Shown here: piece after piece, positions 38,487-47,933 of the stretch
Position numbering within the stretch: the stretch's first letter is position 1
How the letters are laid out: each line of letters opens with the position of its first letter
Source of the DNA: Saltatorellus ferox
Lineage (GTDB): Bacteria; Planctomycetota; UBA1135; GCA-002686595
Direction of reading: 5' to 3'
Assembly: GCA_007751475.1 (NCBI GenBank)
Contig: CP036434.1
Span: 3,539,524-3,603,523, forward strand
DNA: 64,000 bases
Made by a program: the position numbers and the translations under genes
Notes under the pieces: generated by a model
What the model saw: the letters and a program-made list of their open reading frames with translations, nothing else
Told to the model about the DNA's origin: nothing
Database searches by the model: none

Positions 38487-39007
38487 TCAGGAAGAAAGTC
38501 TGCCTTCTGGGTTCCTTCGCCGTGGGGAAGACGTCCCTCGTGCGCCGGTTCGTTCACTCGATCTTCAGCGAGCGCTACCACACGACGATTGGCGTCAAGA
38601 TCGACAAGAAGCTCGTTCAGGTCCGCGTGGACGACGGCCAGCTCACCGAGGTGACCCTCGTCCTCTGGGACGTCCAGGGCGAGGATCGGTTCCAGTCGAT
38701 TCCCACGAGCTACTACCGAGGCAGCTCGGGCCTGCTGCTCGTCGCGGACGGGACGCGGCCCCAGACGCTCGACAGCGCTCTGCAGATCGCCGAGACCGCC
38801 ACGCAATCCATCGGCAAGGACGTCCCGATGCGCCTGCTTCTCAACAAGGCCGATCTCGTGGCCCAGTGGGAAGTACCCGCGCCGGAGCTCCTTCGGAAGG
38901 TGGGCGCAGACTTCGCTCCGCGCGTGACCAGCGCCAAGACCGGCGACGGCGTCGACGAATCCTTCCGCGACCTCACCCGGGCCCTTCTTTCCGGCGACGT
39001 CCCATGA
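38483..39007 (+). CDS. Rab/Ras-like small GTPase
   Basis: 174-residue small GTPase of the Ras superfamily. All G boxes are visible: G1 LLGSFAVGKTSLV, G2 Thr in YHTTIGVKI, G3 LWDVQGEDRF, G4 LLLNKADL and G5 TSAKTG. In G3 the residue matching Ras Gln61 is Glu, which suggests slow intrinsic hydrolysis and dependence on a partner. No lipidation motif or signal is present. It starts with GTG, whose bases overlap the upstream stop (GTGA), and its stop overlaps the kinase start (ATGA), so three genes are translationally coupled. Confidence 0.92.
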   Translation: MIRKKVCLLGSFAVGKTSLVRRFVHSIFSERYHTTIGVKIDKKLVQVRVDDGQLTEVTLVLWDVQGEDRFQSIPTSYYRGSSGLLLVADGTRPQTLDSALQIAETATQSIGKDVPMRLLLNKADLVAQWEVPAPELLRKVGADFAPRVTSAKTGDGVDESFRDLTRALLSGDVP

Positions 39008-40566
39008 GCCAGATTCCAGAGGCCGTCCAGGCGCGGCTCGTTCGCGGTCCTTCGAAGCTGGCCTGGGCGATCTTGCGCGATCGCAAGGTGGTCGAGATCG
39101 GCGGCGCCGTCGACGCCCACGGACTCCGATGGCTCCAGGTGGGCTCTCCGGTGCCCACGGATGTTCCGTGGTCGAGCGTGGTGACGCAGGACGGGAGGGG
39201 CGACGGTGCGGTCGAGATGCGGGCCTTGCGACTCGATCCAGACGTCGAGGCGCACACGGACGTGCTCGGTTGGCACGAGGACGAGGTCACCCACGTACTG
39301 TTCCTCGACACCTCGGCAACGGTCGAGCTGCTCGACGCCTCGATGCAGCGACAGAACACGGACGATCTCCTGCGAGATCGGCTCGCAGGCGCGGAGCGCA
39401 TGCGGCGGGTCGAGCGCAGGGCGCGGGGTGAGGCCTTTGCGGCGCTGGGCTACGAACTCCTCGAGGAGGGGCCGGACGGGACGTTCCGACCGCCCTCGGA
39501 GCCCGCGGCCTGGCTCGTCAGCCTTTGCGGCTGGGGGGCCGGGGAGCCGCGCGTGGTGGATCCGGGCGATCCGATCGACTACCTCTCGGGCTTCCTGGGC
39601 GACGCGGTCGAGTTCTTCCGGAAGGCTCGCTCGGGCCCGGACGGGCCCGAGGTCCGGACGCTGTCATCCGGGGTCTGGACCGAGATCCTTCCCGAGTCGC
39701 TCGCTGCCGGTGCAGCGAAGCGCGACATGTCCTTCCAGGCCCACGCGCTCGCTCTTTCGGACGGCCGCGGCGTCGTCGTGATCGAGCACAAGAACCAGAG
39801 CGTCGCGGAGATGCAGGCCTCGCTCCAGCGCCAGCGCGACGCGGAGCTCTCCTACGAGGGGCTCAGCCACGAGATGCAGGTCAAGGACGTGCTGCTGCAC
39901 TGCATCGTGCACGACCTGCGCGGTCCGCTCGCGAGCCTCGTCGGGGCCTTCAGCCTCCTCAAGAAGGGGACGCTGGACAGTGCCGACGCCGAGGAGGCCA
40001 TCGAGATCGGCCTGCGCCAGGCGAAGCGCCAGGACGAGATGATCCGTCACGTGCTGGACGTCTTCGCCGCGGAATACGAGGCCCTGCGGCAGTTCGACGA
40101 CGACCCGGCGACCGCGCCGGATCTCGTGGCGATCGCGCGCGAAACCGCCCAGCGGCAGAGCGCCGCCTTCCAGGTCCAATCGGTGGATCTCCTCGTGACC
40201 GGGGCCACCGGCCGACTGCGCGTCGTCGGGCGGGCAGATCGCCTGGAGCGCGTCATCGCCAACCTGATCGGGAACGCGCTTCGGCACGCGCCCGCGGGCA
40301 CCGCGGTCGAGGTGAACGTCGAGGAGCGGGACGCCGAGACCGTGGTCCTGTCCGTGCTGGACCGCGGCCCCGGCGTGCCGGAGGAGATCCGCGAGCGCCT
40401 CTTCCGGCGCTTCGTCCAGGGCGGGTCCGCCGGAGCAGCGGGCCTCGGCCTCTTCTACGTCCGGATGACGGTCGAACGCTGGGGCGGGACCGCCGAGTAC
40501 GAGCCCCGCGAAGGCGGCGGCGCCGCGTTCCGCGTGATTCTTCGGCGCGCGGCGGTTTCGAGCTGA
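39004..40566 (+). CDS. Cytoplasmic sensor histidine kinase, last gene of GTPase module
   Basis: 520-residue kinase without membrane helices. The first 310 residues are an input region that begins RGPSKLAWAILRDRKVVEIGG and may hold PAS/GAF-like folds (HVLFLDTSATVELLDASMQRQN around 105; a further alpha-beta domain to about 280). H-box: LHCIVHDLRGPLASL with the phospho-His near residue 304. ATPase domain: N-box RVIANLIGNALRHAP, G1 DRGPGVPEE, F-box RLFRRFVQGG, G2 AGLGLFYVRM. Translationally coupled to the GTPase. No response regulator is in the operon; the orphan regulators at 12639 and 35526 are candidates. Confidence 0.9.
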   Translation: MSQIPEAVQARLVRGPSKLAWAILRDRKVVEIGGAVDAHGLRWLQVGSPVPTDVPWSSVVTQDGRGDGAVEMRALRLDPDVEAHTDVLGWHEDEVTHVLFLDTSATVELLDASMQRQNTDDLLRDRLAGAERMRRVERRARGEAFAALGYELLEEGPDGTFRPPSEPAAWLVSLCGWGAGEPRVVDPGDPIDYLSGFLGDAVEFFRKARSGPDGPEVRTLSSGVWTEILPESLAAGAAKRDMSFQAHALALSDGRGVVVIEHKNQSVAEMQASLQRQRDAELSYEGLSHEMQVKDVLLHCIVHDLRGPLASLVGAFSLLKKGTLDSADAEEAIEIGLRQAKRQDEMIRHVLDVFAAEYEALRQFDDDPATAPDLVAIARETAQRQSAAFQVQSVDLLVTGATGRLRVVGRADRLERVIANLIGNALRHAPAGTAVEVNVEERDAETVVLSVLDRGPGVPEEIRERLFRRFVQGGSAGAAGLGLFYVRMTVERWGGTAEYEPREGGGAAFRVILRRAAVSS

Positions 40567-40612
40567 CGGTGCGCGCTCTGGCGGCGGCTCGGCCTTATCC
40601 TTGTCGCTCCCC

Positions 40613-41566
40613 ATGACCGCCATCTCCACCCCCAAGCTGACCGTCGTCGGCGCCGGCTACGTCGGCGCCACCTGCGCCCATCTCGCGGCGCTCAAGAATC
40701 TGGCCCCCGAGATCTGCCTGATCGACATCGCCGAGGGCCGCCCCCAGGGCATCGCGCTCGACATGAATCAGTCGGCGGCGATCGAGTGCTTCTCGTCCAG
40801 GGTCGTCGGGACGAACGACCCACGGGATACCTACGGGAGCGACGTCTTCATCGTCACCGCGGGCCTCCCCCGGAAGCCAGGGATGAGCCGCTCGGACCTC
40901 CTGGAGGTCAACGGCAACGTGATGAAGAGCGTCGCAGAGTACATCCGCGCCGGGTCGCCCGAGGCGATCGTCATCGTCGTCACGAATCCGCTCGATTCCA
41001 TGGTGACCCTGATGCGGCACTCGCTCGGCTTTCCCGCGCGCCGCGTCATCGGGATGGCCGGGGTGCTCGACGCCGCGCGCTACTCATGGTTCCTCAGCGA
41101 GGCCATGGGGACCGCGGTGCAGGACGTCGACGCGATGGTGATGGGCGCCCACGGCGACTCCATGGTCCCGATGGCCGAGCGCTGCACGGTCAACGGCATC
41201 GGGGTTCTCGACCTGCTCGATCGCGACGCCATCGAGGCCATGGGAGAGCGGACGAAGGGCGGCGGCGGCGAGATCGTCAAGCTCCTGAAAACGGGCAGCG
41301 CGTGGTTCGCGCCCGCGTCGGGCGCCGTCGCCATGGCGGGCTCGATCTTGCGCGACGAGAAGCGCATGCTCCCGTGCGCGTGCCTCCTCAACGGTGAGTA
41401 CGGGATCGAGAACCTCTACATGGGGGTGCCTGCGATCCTGGGCGCGAGCGGCGTCGAGCGCATCGTCGAGCTTCCGCTTCGCACCGAATCCCGCGCGCTT
41501 CTCCAGAAGACCGCGGGCGCCATTCACGAGGACGTGCTGGCGATGCGCGACCTAGGCCTCTTCTGA
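40613..41566 (+). CDS. mdh: Malate dehydrogenase
   Basis: Oxidises malate to oxaloacetate with NAD in the TCA cycle. Lactate/malate dehydrogenase fold, 317 residues: nucleotide site [15 protein letters not shown], substrate residues in [14 protein letters not shown] (Arg pair that marks malate specificity), [24 protein letters not shown] and the catalytic His in [10 protein letters not shown]. The RKPGMSR loop favours malate over lactate. ATG at 40613 chosen; TTG at 40601 would add four residues. fumC follows 22 bases on, so the two consecutive TCA enzymes are probably co-transcribed. Confidence 0.95.
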   Translation: MTAISTPKLTVVGAGYVGATCAHLAALKNLAPEICLIDIAEGRPQGIALDMNQSAAIECFSSRVVGTNDPRDTYGSDVFIVTAGLPRKPGMSRSDLLEVNGNVMKSVAEYIRAGSPEAIVIVVTNPLDSMVTLMRHSLGFPARRVIGMAGVLDAARYSWFLSEAMGTAVQDVDAMVMGAHGDSMVPMAERCTVNGIGVLDLLDRDAIEAMGERTKGGGGEIVKLLKTGSAWFAPASGAVAMAGSILRDEKRMLPCACLLNGEYGIENLYMGVPAILGASGVERIVELPLRTESRALLQKTAGAIHEDVLAMRDLGLF

Positions 41567-41588
41567 TCCCACCAGAACTCCCCGATCC

Positions 41589-42995
41589 ATGTCGATCCCC
41601 ACACGCACCGAATCCGACTCCATGGGACCGATCGAGGTCCCCGTCAACGCTCTCTGGGGTGCGCAAACCCAGCGGTCCCGCCAGAACTTCAAGATCGGTG
41701 GCCAGCGCTTCACGCGGCCGATGATCCGGGCCCTGGGTCTCGTGAAGAAGTGCGCGGCCGTCGTGAACGCGGAGATCGGCGAACTCGACATGCTCGAGCC
41801 GCACGTGCGCGAAGCCCTGATCCGGGCCGCCGACGAGGTGATCGCCGGCGAGCATGACGCGGAGTTCCCGCTCGTCGTCTGGCAGACGGGTTCGGGGACG
41901 CAGTCGAACATGAACGCGAACGAGGTGATCTCGAACCGCGCCATTCAGCTCCTCGGCGGAGAGATGGGGTCCAAGAGCCCCGTGCACCCGAACGATCACG
42001 TGAACCGCGCGCAGTCGTCCAACGATTCGTTCCCGACCGCGATGCACGTGGCGGCGGCCGAGGAGATCGTTCACGCGCTCATTCCGTCGCTGGAGCATCT
42101 CGCGAAGGCCTTCGAGGACAAGGAAGCCGCCTGGGAAGGCATCGTCAAGATCGGGCGCACGCACCTTCAGGACGCGACGCCCCTCATGCTGAGCCAGGAG
42201 GTGTCGGGCTGGCGCCAGCAGGTGCTCGACGGCATCGGCTGCGTCAAGGCGACGCTCCCCGCTCTCTACGAGCTGGCCCAGGGCGGTACCGCCGTCGGAA
42301 CCGGACTGAACACGAAGCCGGGGTTCGCCGCCAGGTTCGCCGATGAGATGGCGAAGGAGACCGGTCTGCCGTTCGTGACGGCTCCGAACAAGTTCAGCGC
42401 CCTCGCGGGACACGACGCGCTCGTGTTCGCGAGTGGCGCCCTGAGGGTCGTCGCCTGCGCGCTGATGAAGATCGCCAACGACGTCCGCTGGCTCGGCAGC
42501 GGGCCGCGCTCTGGCCTCGGCGAGCTGAAGCTCCCCGAGAACGAGCCCGGCTCGTCGATCATGCCCGGCAAGGTGAACCCGACCCAGTGCGAGGCCCTCA
42601 CGATGGTCGCCGCCCAGGTGATCGGCAACGACGCTGCGGTCGGCTTTGCCGGTAGCCAGGGCAACTTCGAGCTGAACGTGTACAAGCCCGTGATGATCCA
42701 CAACGTCCTGGAGTCGATCCGGCTCCTGAGCGATGGAGCTGACTCGTTCCGCGAGAACTGCATCCACGGTCTCGATGTGGACCGGGCCCGAATCGATCAC
42801 CTCATGAAGCAGTCCCTGATGCTCGTGACCGCGCTGAACCGCCACATCGGCTACGACAACGCCGCCAAGGTGGCCAAGAAGGCCTATGTCGAGGGCACGA
42901 CCCTCGTCGAAGCGGTGACGGCTCTGGGTCTCATGACGGCGGACGAGTTCGAGGCCGCCGTGAAGCCGGCAGAGATGACATCTCCTCAGGTCTGA
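41589..42995 (+). CDS. fumC: Fumarate hydratase, class II
   Basis: Interconverts fumarate and malate. 468 residues, the usual length. Family marks: [76 protein letters not shown] and the signature [13 protein letters not shown] with the catalytic Ser loop. Aspartase is excluded by the SGTQSNMN context and overall pattern. Second gene after mdh. Confidence 0.96.
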   Translation: MSIPTRTESDSMGPIEVPVNALWGAQTQRSRQNFKIGGQRFTRPMIRALGLVKKCAAVVNAEIGELDMLEPHVREALIRAADEVIAGEHDAEFPLVVWQTGSGTQSNMNANEVISNRAIQLLGGEMGSKSPVHPNDHVNRAQSSNDSFPTAMHVAAAEEIVHALIPSLEHLAKAFEDKEAAWEGIVKIGRTHLQDATPLMLSQEVSGWRQQVLDGIGCVKATLPALYELAQGGTAVGTGLNTKPGFAARFADEMAKETGLPFVTAPNKFSALAGHDALVFASGALRVVACALMKIANDVRWLGSGPRSGLGELKLPENEPGSSIMPGKVNPTQCEALTMVAAQVIGNDAAVGFAGSQGNFELNVYKPVMIHNVLESIRLLSDGADSFRENCIHGLDVDRARIDHLMKQSLMLVTALNRHIGYDNAAKVAKKAYVEGTTLVEAVTALGLMTADEFEAAVKPAEMTSPQV

Positions 42996-43034
42996 GATGA
43001 GGCCTGGACGGCGGGAGCGTGATACGCTCCAGCC

Positions 43035-43673
43035 GTGCAGGACCCTTCTGAAGACCCGTTCCGGGACGTGGCGCTCCACGGGGACGCCGAGGCCGTCTCC
43101 GAGCTTCTGGAGGAGTTCCGGGGCCGGATCGCGCGGATGCTGGCCGTGCGCATGGACCCTCGCCTTCGGGGTCGGCTGGACGCGTCCGACGTGATCCAGG
43201 ACACGTTCATCGAGGTCCATGGCCGCATCGGAGAGTACCGCAAGCGGCAGGACATGCCGTTCTTCCTCTGGGTGCGATTTCTCGCCGGGCAGAAGCTCAC
43301 GCAAATGCACCGGCGCCATCTGGGCGCCGAGCAGCGTGACGCGCGACGGGAGCTCCCCGATGCGCTGCGAGGTATGCCAGGCGCGACGACCGCGACGCTC
43401 GCCGGCGCGCTGATGTCCAGCGGCATCACACCCTCGGAGGTGGCGATGCGCATGGAGGATGAAGAGCGCCTGATCTCCGTGCTCGACCAGATGCGTGAAC
43501 TCGACCGAGAGGTCCTCGCTCTGCGTCATTTCGAAGGATTGTCGAACCTGGAGGTGGCGTCGCTCCTCGGGATCGAACCATCGGCGGCGAGTCGACGCTA
43601 CGTTCGTGCGCTCGCGCGCATGCAGGAGAAGATGCGGCTTACCCAGGGCCGCGGGGATGGCGCCGCGTCATGA
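43035..43673 (+). CDS. ECF sigma factor (planctomycete type)
   Basis: RNA-polymerase sigma factor of 212 residues. Region 2: LRGRLDASDVIQDTFIEVHGRI and FFLWVRFLAGQKLTQMHRRHLG. Region 4: LDREVLALRHFEGLSNLEVASLLG and the helix-turn-helix EPSAASRRYVRALARM. The long linker with QDMPFFLWVRFLAGQKL is typical of ECF factors paired with Ser/Thr kinases in planctomycetes. Starts with GTG at 43035. Its stop overlaps the kinase ATG by four bases, so the kinase probably controls this sigma factor or senses the condition to which it responds. Confidence 0.93.
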   Translation: MQDPSEDPFRDVALHGDAEAVSELLEEFRGRIARMLAVRMDPRLRGRLDASDVIQDTFIEVHGRIGEYRKRQDMPFFLWVRFLAGQKLTQMHRRHLGAEQRDARRELPDALRGMPGATTATLAGALMSSGITPSEVAMRMEDEERLISVLDQMRELDREVLALRHFEGLSNLEVASLLGIEPSAASRRYVRALARMQEKMRLTQGRGDGAAS

Positions 43674-46600
43674 CGGACCTCGGTGGCGTCGAGACCCACA
43701 GCGATTCCGACGAAGGGAACGGATCGGACGAGTGGAACGGGGTCGAAAGGCGGAACGAGTCCAGCTCGATCCTGTCGAGGCGCCGTCTGGTGGATGGACT
43801 CGACGACTCCGGCGGATTGTCCGACTCCAGCGACGTCATGGCGCTCGCGCTGGATCAGCTGATCACGGACTACTTCGATGCCCAGCGCGAAGGGCGCGCT
43901 CCCTCCGTCGAGGACTTCGTCGCGGCTCACCCCGAACACGAGCACGCGCTGCGCGCGGTCCTGCCGGGCGCGAGTCTGCTCGATCAGATCGGCAAGCGCG
44001 CCGAGGACGCATCGCCCATGGCCCGATCCGGGGATCGGCTCGGCGAGTACAAGCTCCTCGGCGTTCTTGGCCGCGGCGGTATGGGAGTCGTCTACGAGGC
44101 CGTTCAGGAAACTCTCGGCAGGCCGGTCGCGCTCAAGGTGCTGCCCGCGTCCCGCGTGGTCGATCGAAAGAGCCGCGAACGGTTCATGCGCGAGGCCCAG
44201 GCCGCCGCGAGCCTCCAGCACCCCGGCATCGTTCCGGTGTACGGGGTGGGGGAGGCGGATGGCCAGGTCTACTACGCGATGCAGCGAGTGGATGGTGTGC
44301 CGCTCGACGTACTGACGGCCGTCGCGCGCGGCGAGTCGGCAAGCGCCGAGTCCTCGGTGCTCGTGGACCGCGCGCTCAGCGTCGTGGCGCGGCTGCGCGG
44401 CGAGGCGGCCTACGCGAGGGAAGGATCCGCGAGCGACGGCCAGCACGGAGGCGATGCCAGGAGCGATGTCAACCTCAATAGCTCCGACACGGGCCGGGTC
44501 ATCTCGAAGCCCTGGATCTCCAACGCGGTCCTCATCGCCCAGCAGATCGCCGAGGCGCTCAGCTACGCACACTCGCGGGGCGTGCTGCACCGGGACGTAA
44601 AGCCCTCCAACGTGATGCTCGACGAATCGGGGCGCGCGTACGTCACCGATTTTGGGCTCTGCAAGGTCGAGGACTCCAGCTCGCTAACGGCGGCCGGAGA
44701 CGTCGTCGGCACCCTGCGCTATGTGCCCCCGGAGCGCTTCCAGGGTCGCGACGACGCGCGCGGGGATGTGTACGGCGTCGGGATGATCCTGTACGAGCTG
44801 CTCTGCGGTCGACCGGCGTTCGATCAGAAGGATCGAGCGACGCTCGTCCAGGCGGTCACGCTGCACGCGCCGCCGAGGCCGCGGAAGCTCAATCCCGAGA
44901 TCCCGGAGGATCTCGAGCGCATCGTGTTGACCGCGATCGCGAAGCTGCCGGAGGAGCGCTACCTGTCCTCGGAAGCGCTCATCTCCGACCTCGCCGCGTT
45001 CCAGGGAGGGCGTCCGATCCGCGCTCGTGCACCGGGCAAGCTCTATCTCGCGAAGCTCTTCGCGCGGCGCAACCGGGGCCTCGTGATCACCGCGGCTGCG
45101 TCGGCGCTGATTCTCGCGGTCGTGGTGGGACTCTACGTGCGCGACCTGAGCCGGCTCCTCAAGGAGGTCGAGGCCGGGCGGGCCCGAGCGGAGCGTATGT
45201 TCTACCACGCCCAGGTCCACGCCGCCGCCGAGGCCGCGCGCAACAACAACGGCGGTACGGCTCGTGCGCTACGGATCCTGGATCGTGTGGAGCCTGAGCT
45301 GCGCGACTGGGTCTGGGAAACGATGCAAGCCCGCTGCGAGGTGGGGCTCTTGACCGTGGACGAGGGGGCGGCACCGATCCTCTCCATGGCGCTGGATTCG
45401 ACCCAGGCGTCCGTGGCGGTGCTGCGGGAAGAAGGGCTTCGAGTCCACGACGGAACGACCGGTGCGCTCCTCTTCGAAGAGGCCTGCGAACTCGCGAGGG
45501 CCGTGGCATTCGTGCCTGGTTCGCTGGAGGCGCTCGTGTCGGACGGGGCGGAGGGGGAGCTGCGAGTGGTCACACCCGTGGGCGAGCCAGCGTCGGAGCG
45601 GGCTACGGCGGCGCTTGCCGTGCTACGGGACGTTTCGGCCGCGGGCGTCGTGGCCCTCGACGCGTCGGACCGTTTCCTCGCCTGTGCGTGGGACTTAGGC
45701 CGGGTCGCGGTCCTCGACATGGATGCCGAGAGCCCCTGGGCGCCCCGTCTCTACCAGGTCGATCCGGGGTCGACGGTCTCGCTTGCGCTGTACGGGAAGG
45801 AAGGGCGCGCCGCCTTCGCCGTGCGAAATCGTCCGATCCGAGTTCTCGGGCCCGAGTCTGGCCGGGTACGACGCGTGTCAGGGACCACGGCGAGCGCCGC
45901 CACGGCGCTGGCTGGGGCCTCGGGCTCCGACTACTTCGTGGCCCAGGGCGAGAACGGCTCGGCGGTCCGCTACCAGGACAAGGGCCAGGTCCAGATCCCC
46001 GACGGCGACCTCACGATCCGCGAGAGCGGAACGGTCAACCTCGCCATTTCCCCGGATGGCGAGATGGTGATCGGGCAGTTCCAGAAGGGGCGTATGCGGA
46101 TCTGGTCGAAGGTGCGTGGCCCGGCGATGGTAAGGGTGGCTTCTTATCTCTCGGAGCCGAGCGCGATCCTTTGGCCCTCGGGCGGGGACGTGATCCTGAC
46201 CGGTGGCCTGAGCGGCGAGTGGCGGGTGGTGCCTCGGCCGAGCTTCGACGCCGGCGTGCCCGGTGTCTCGGAGGTTCGGGGACACTACAGCGGCGTGCAG
46301 TCGCTCTCTTTCGACGAGGCGGGCGAGCACTTCGCGACGGCAGAGACGAGCGGCGCGTGGTCCATCTGGAGTACGGACCGCCACCTGCCCCAGGCCGTGC
46401 ACGTGCAGAGCACGCGGTCTATCCGGTATACGGCGCTGGCCTCGGTCGGTGGGAAGCCGCGCCTCTTGGCGGCGGCCGACCAGTCCGTTGGCGTCTGGTG
46501 GATCGCGCCCGAGATGACGGCACAGGCCTACTACGACCCGGTGATCGAGGCGGTCGAGGCGCGCGGGGTGGCGTGGTTGCGGCCGGGCGGTTTGGCGCTT

Positions 46601-47461
46601 CCGAATCACCTCCTGACGGCAGCGGTCGACGGACGCCTGCTGCTCTCCACGTCGAGCGGCGCGAAGAACTGGACCACGCAGGAGGTCTGGAAGGTGGACG
46701 CCGTGTTGACGGCCTTCGACCACCATCGGGGCTCCGGAGTCACCGTCATCGGCGCCGAGGACGGGCGAGTCTGGAGCCTTCGGGTCAACGACGACGGAAC
46801 GCTGGCGCAGGTCACGGCGCTCGCGACGTTTCCCCACCCGGTGACCTCGGCGGGGATCGGCACGCTGGCCGAGACGGTCGCCGTGCTCACGCGGGACGAG
46901 CGCTTGCACCTCATCGATATGAACGGTTCTCGTCCGTCCATTCGCTGGAGCGTCGAAGCCGCCTCCAACGGATCCCAGGTTCGATCGGCCACGGCCGTGG
47001 CGGCCGACGAGGCGAGCGGCTGGGTCGTGACGGCTGGGGCGGACGGTGCGCTCCAGCTATGGTCGGTGATCGACGGACTGCCGGGACCGCTCCTGGAGTC
47101 TCGCTACGGGACGTTCACCGGACTGGAGTTCCCGGCTCCGGACAGTCCACCGATCTCGGTCGAAGAGCGCGGGCGCGTCACGTTCATCGAGACCGAGGGC
47201 GTGGCGAGGATGCGTGAACTGGCGAGCATCGAGCCCTCGGATGCGGAGACGCTCCTGCTCGCGTTCCTGGCGCCGCGCGTGAGGCTCGTGGAGATCGAAA
47301 GAATCCTGCGGGCCGAGGAGACCACCGCCCGCGATCTGGAGGCGGCGGAGGAGGTCGCCCTCGGGCTCGCCAATCTCGGACGCTACTACAACAACGTCTC
47401 GCGGAGTCAGGCCCTCGACGTCCTCAAGCGTGTCAGGGAGCGCCGCGCCAGGGGCCAATGA
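43670..47461 (+). CDS. Membrane Ser/Thr protein kinase with WD40-like sensor half
   Basis: 1263 residues. Cytoplasmic Hanks-type kinase domain, residues about 125-445: GVLGRGGMGVVYEAVQ, Lys in VALKVLP, catalytic HRDVKPSNVML near 307, TDFGLCK, and PPERFQGRDDARGDVYGVG. An insert of about 60 residues precedes the catalytic loop, as in other planctomycete kinases. One membrane helix near 470-490 (GLVITAAASALILAVVVGLYV) is followed by an extracytoplasmic half with WD40-like blades such as HYSGVQSLSFDEAGEHFATA and VVTAGADGALQLWSV. An N-terminal segment (LDQLITDYFDAQREGRAPSVEDFVAAHPEH) is the standard element before such kinases. It is coupled to the ECF sigma gene. Confidence 0.93.
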   Translation: MTDLGGVETHSDSDEGNGSDEWNGVERRNESSSILSRRRLVDGLDDSGGLSDSSDVMALALDQLITDYFDAQREGRAPSVEDFVAAHPEHEHALRAVLPGASLLDQIGKRAEDASPMARSGDRLGEYKLLGVLGRGGMGVVYEAVQETLGRPVALKVLPASRVVDRKSRERFMREAQAAASLQHPGIVPVYGVGEADGQVYYAMQRVDGVPLDVLTAVARGESASAESSVLVDRALSVVARLRGEAAYAREGSASDGQHGGDARSDVNLNSSDTGRVISKPWISNAVLIAQQIAEALSYAHSRGVLHRDVKPSNVMLDESGRAYVTDFGLCKVEDSSSLTAAGDVVGTLRYVPPERFQGRDDARGDVYGVGMILYELLCGRPAFDQKDRATLVQAVTLHAPPRPRKLNPEIPEDLERIVLTAIAKLPEERYLSSEALISDLAAFQGGRPIRARAPGKLYLAKLFARRNRGLVITAAASALILAVVVGLYVRDLSRLLKEVEAGRARAERMFYHAQVHAAAEAARNNNGGTARALRILDRVEPELRDWVWETMQARCEVGLLTVDEGAAPILSMALDSTQASVAVLREEGLRVHDGTTGALLFEEACELARAVAFVPGSLEALVSDGAEGELRVVTPVGEPASERATAALAVLRDVSAAGVVALDASDRFLACAWDLGRVAVLDMDAESPWAPRLYQVDPGSTVSLALYGKEGRAAFAVRNRPIRVLGPESGRVRRVSGTTASAATALAGASGSDYFVAQGENGSAVRYQDKGQVQIPDGDLTIRESGTVNLAISPDGEMVIGQFQKGRMRIWSKVRGPAMVRVASYLSEPSAILWPSGGDVILTGGLSGEWRVVPRPSFDAGVPGVSEVRGHYSGVQSLSFDEAGEHFATAETSGAWSIWSTDRHLPQAVHVQSTRSIRYTALASVGGKPRLLAAADQSVGVWWIAPEMTAQAYYDPVIEAVEARGVAWLRPGGLALPNHLLTAAVDGRLLLSTSSGAKNWTTQEVWKVDAVLTAFDHHRGSGVTVIGAEDGRVWSLRVNDDGTLAQVTALATFPHPVTSAGIGTLAETVAVLTRDERLHLIDMNGSRPSIRWSVEAASNGSQVRSATAVAADEASGWVVTAGADGALQLWSVIDGLPGPLLESRYGTFTGLEFPAPDSPPISVEERGRVTFIETEGVARMRELASIEPSDAETLLLAFLAPRVRLVEIERILRAEETTARDLEAAEEVALGLANLGRYYNNVSRSQALDVLKRVRERRARGQ

Positions 47462-47538
47462 AGGGCGGCCGGGGCCAGCCCTTCCGTGGGTCGATGTCGC
47501 CGGTAGACCGCAATCTGGCGGGATCTCTCTGCCGCGGG

Positions 47539-47567
47539 TTGCTTCCGGCGCGCACGGGGCCTAAGCT
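47539..47567 (+). promoter_or_regulatory. Possible sigma-70-type promoter for rpmH
   Basis: TTGCTT and TAAGCT separated by 17 bases, upstream of the rpmH start. The match is partial and no transcript data support it. Confidence 0.3.
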
Positions 47568-47578
47568 CCTCCCGAAAT

Positions 47579-47599
47579 ACGCGGATCTTTCGTCCGCGT
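47579..47599 (+). promoter_or_regulatory. Hairpin in the leader of rpmH
   Basis: ACGCGGA, 7-base loop, TCCGCGT: a perfect 7-bp stem ending ten bases before the rpmH ATG, where a Shine-Dalgarno would normally be. It could affect translation. Confidence 0.45.
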
Positions 47600-47609
47600 C
47601 CCCGATCCC

Positions 47610-47735
47610 ATGAAGCTCAAAGTCCGCAACAGCAAAGCCAAGAAGGCCAAGAAGACCGGGTTCCTGACCCGCCAGAAGTCGGCCGGTGGCCGGAAAACGA
47701 ACAAGCGCCAGCGCGCTCGTCACGGCAGCTTCTAG
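47610..47735 (+). CDS. rpmH: Ribosomal protein bL34
   Basis: A 41-residue, very basic protein, not flagged by length-limited gene finding. KAKKTGFLTRQKSAGGRK then TNKRQRARHG lines up with the L34 pattern (xHGFRARMxTxxGRxxLxxRRxKGR): the GF, the Arg three residues later, the GR and the final basic helix match. L34 is part of the large ribosomal subunit and usually about 44-50 residues. The His of HGF is Thr here, so it is divergent. rnpA, dnaA or other usual oriC-linked neighbours of rpmH are absent. A promoter-like sequence and leader hairpin precede it and a strong hairpin follows. Confidence 0.75.
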   Translation: MKLKVRNSKAKKAKKTGFLTRQKSAGGRKTNKRQRARHGSF

Positions 47736-47766
47736 TCGGCTTCTCCTCCCCGTAGGGTGGCTTTAC

Positions 47767-47813
47767 CCGCCAGCCCGCCCGTTGGACCTCCAGGTCCGGG
47801 GGCGGGCTGGCGG
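47767..47813 (+). terminator. Long perfect hairpin after rpmH, probable terminator
   Basis: CCGCCAGCCCGCCC at 47767-47780 pairs perfectly with 47800-47813; inside, GGACCT and AGGTCC make a further 6-bp stem with a CC loop. No T-tract follows, so it may end transcription of rpmH with another factor or protect the 3' end. Confidence 0.65.
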
Positions 47814-47933
47814 TGTTCGTGATTCGAGGGGTGATCGGAAACGGTGATGGGAGACAATGGGGAGGCGCTCAGGCGTGGGCGGCGGTTTCCGTCCGCTGTA
47901 GGCCGCCGGAGCTTGCCGGGCTACATTGGGACC

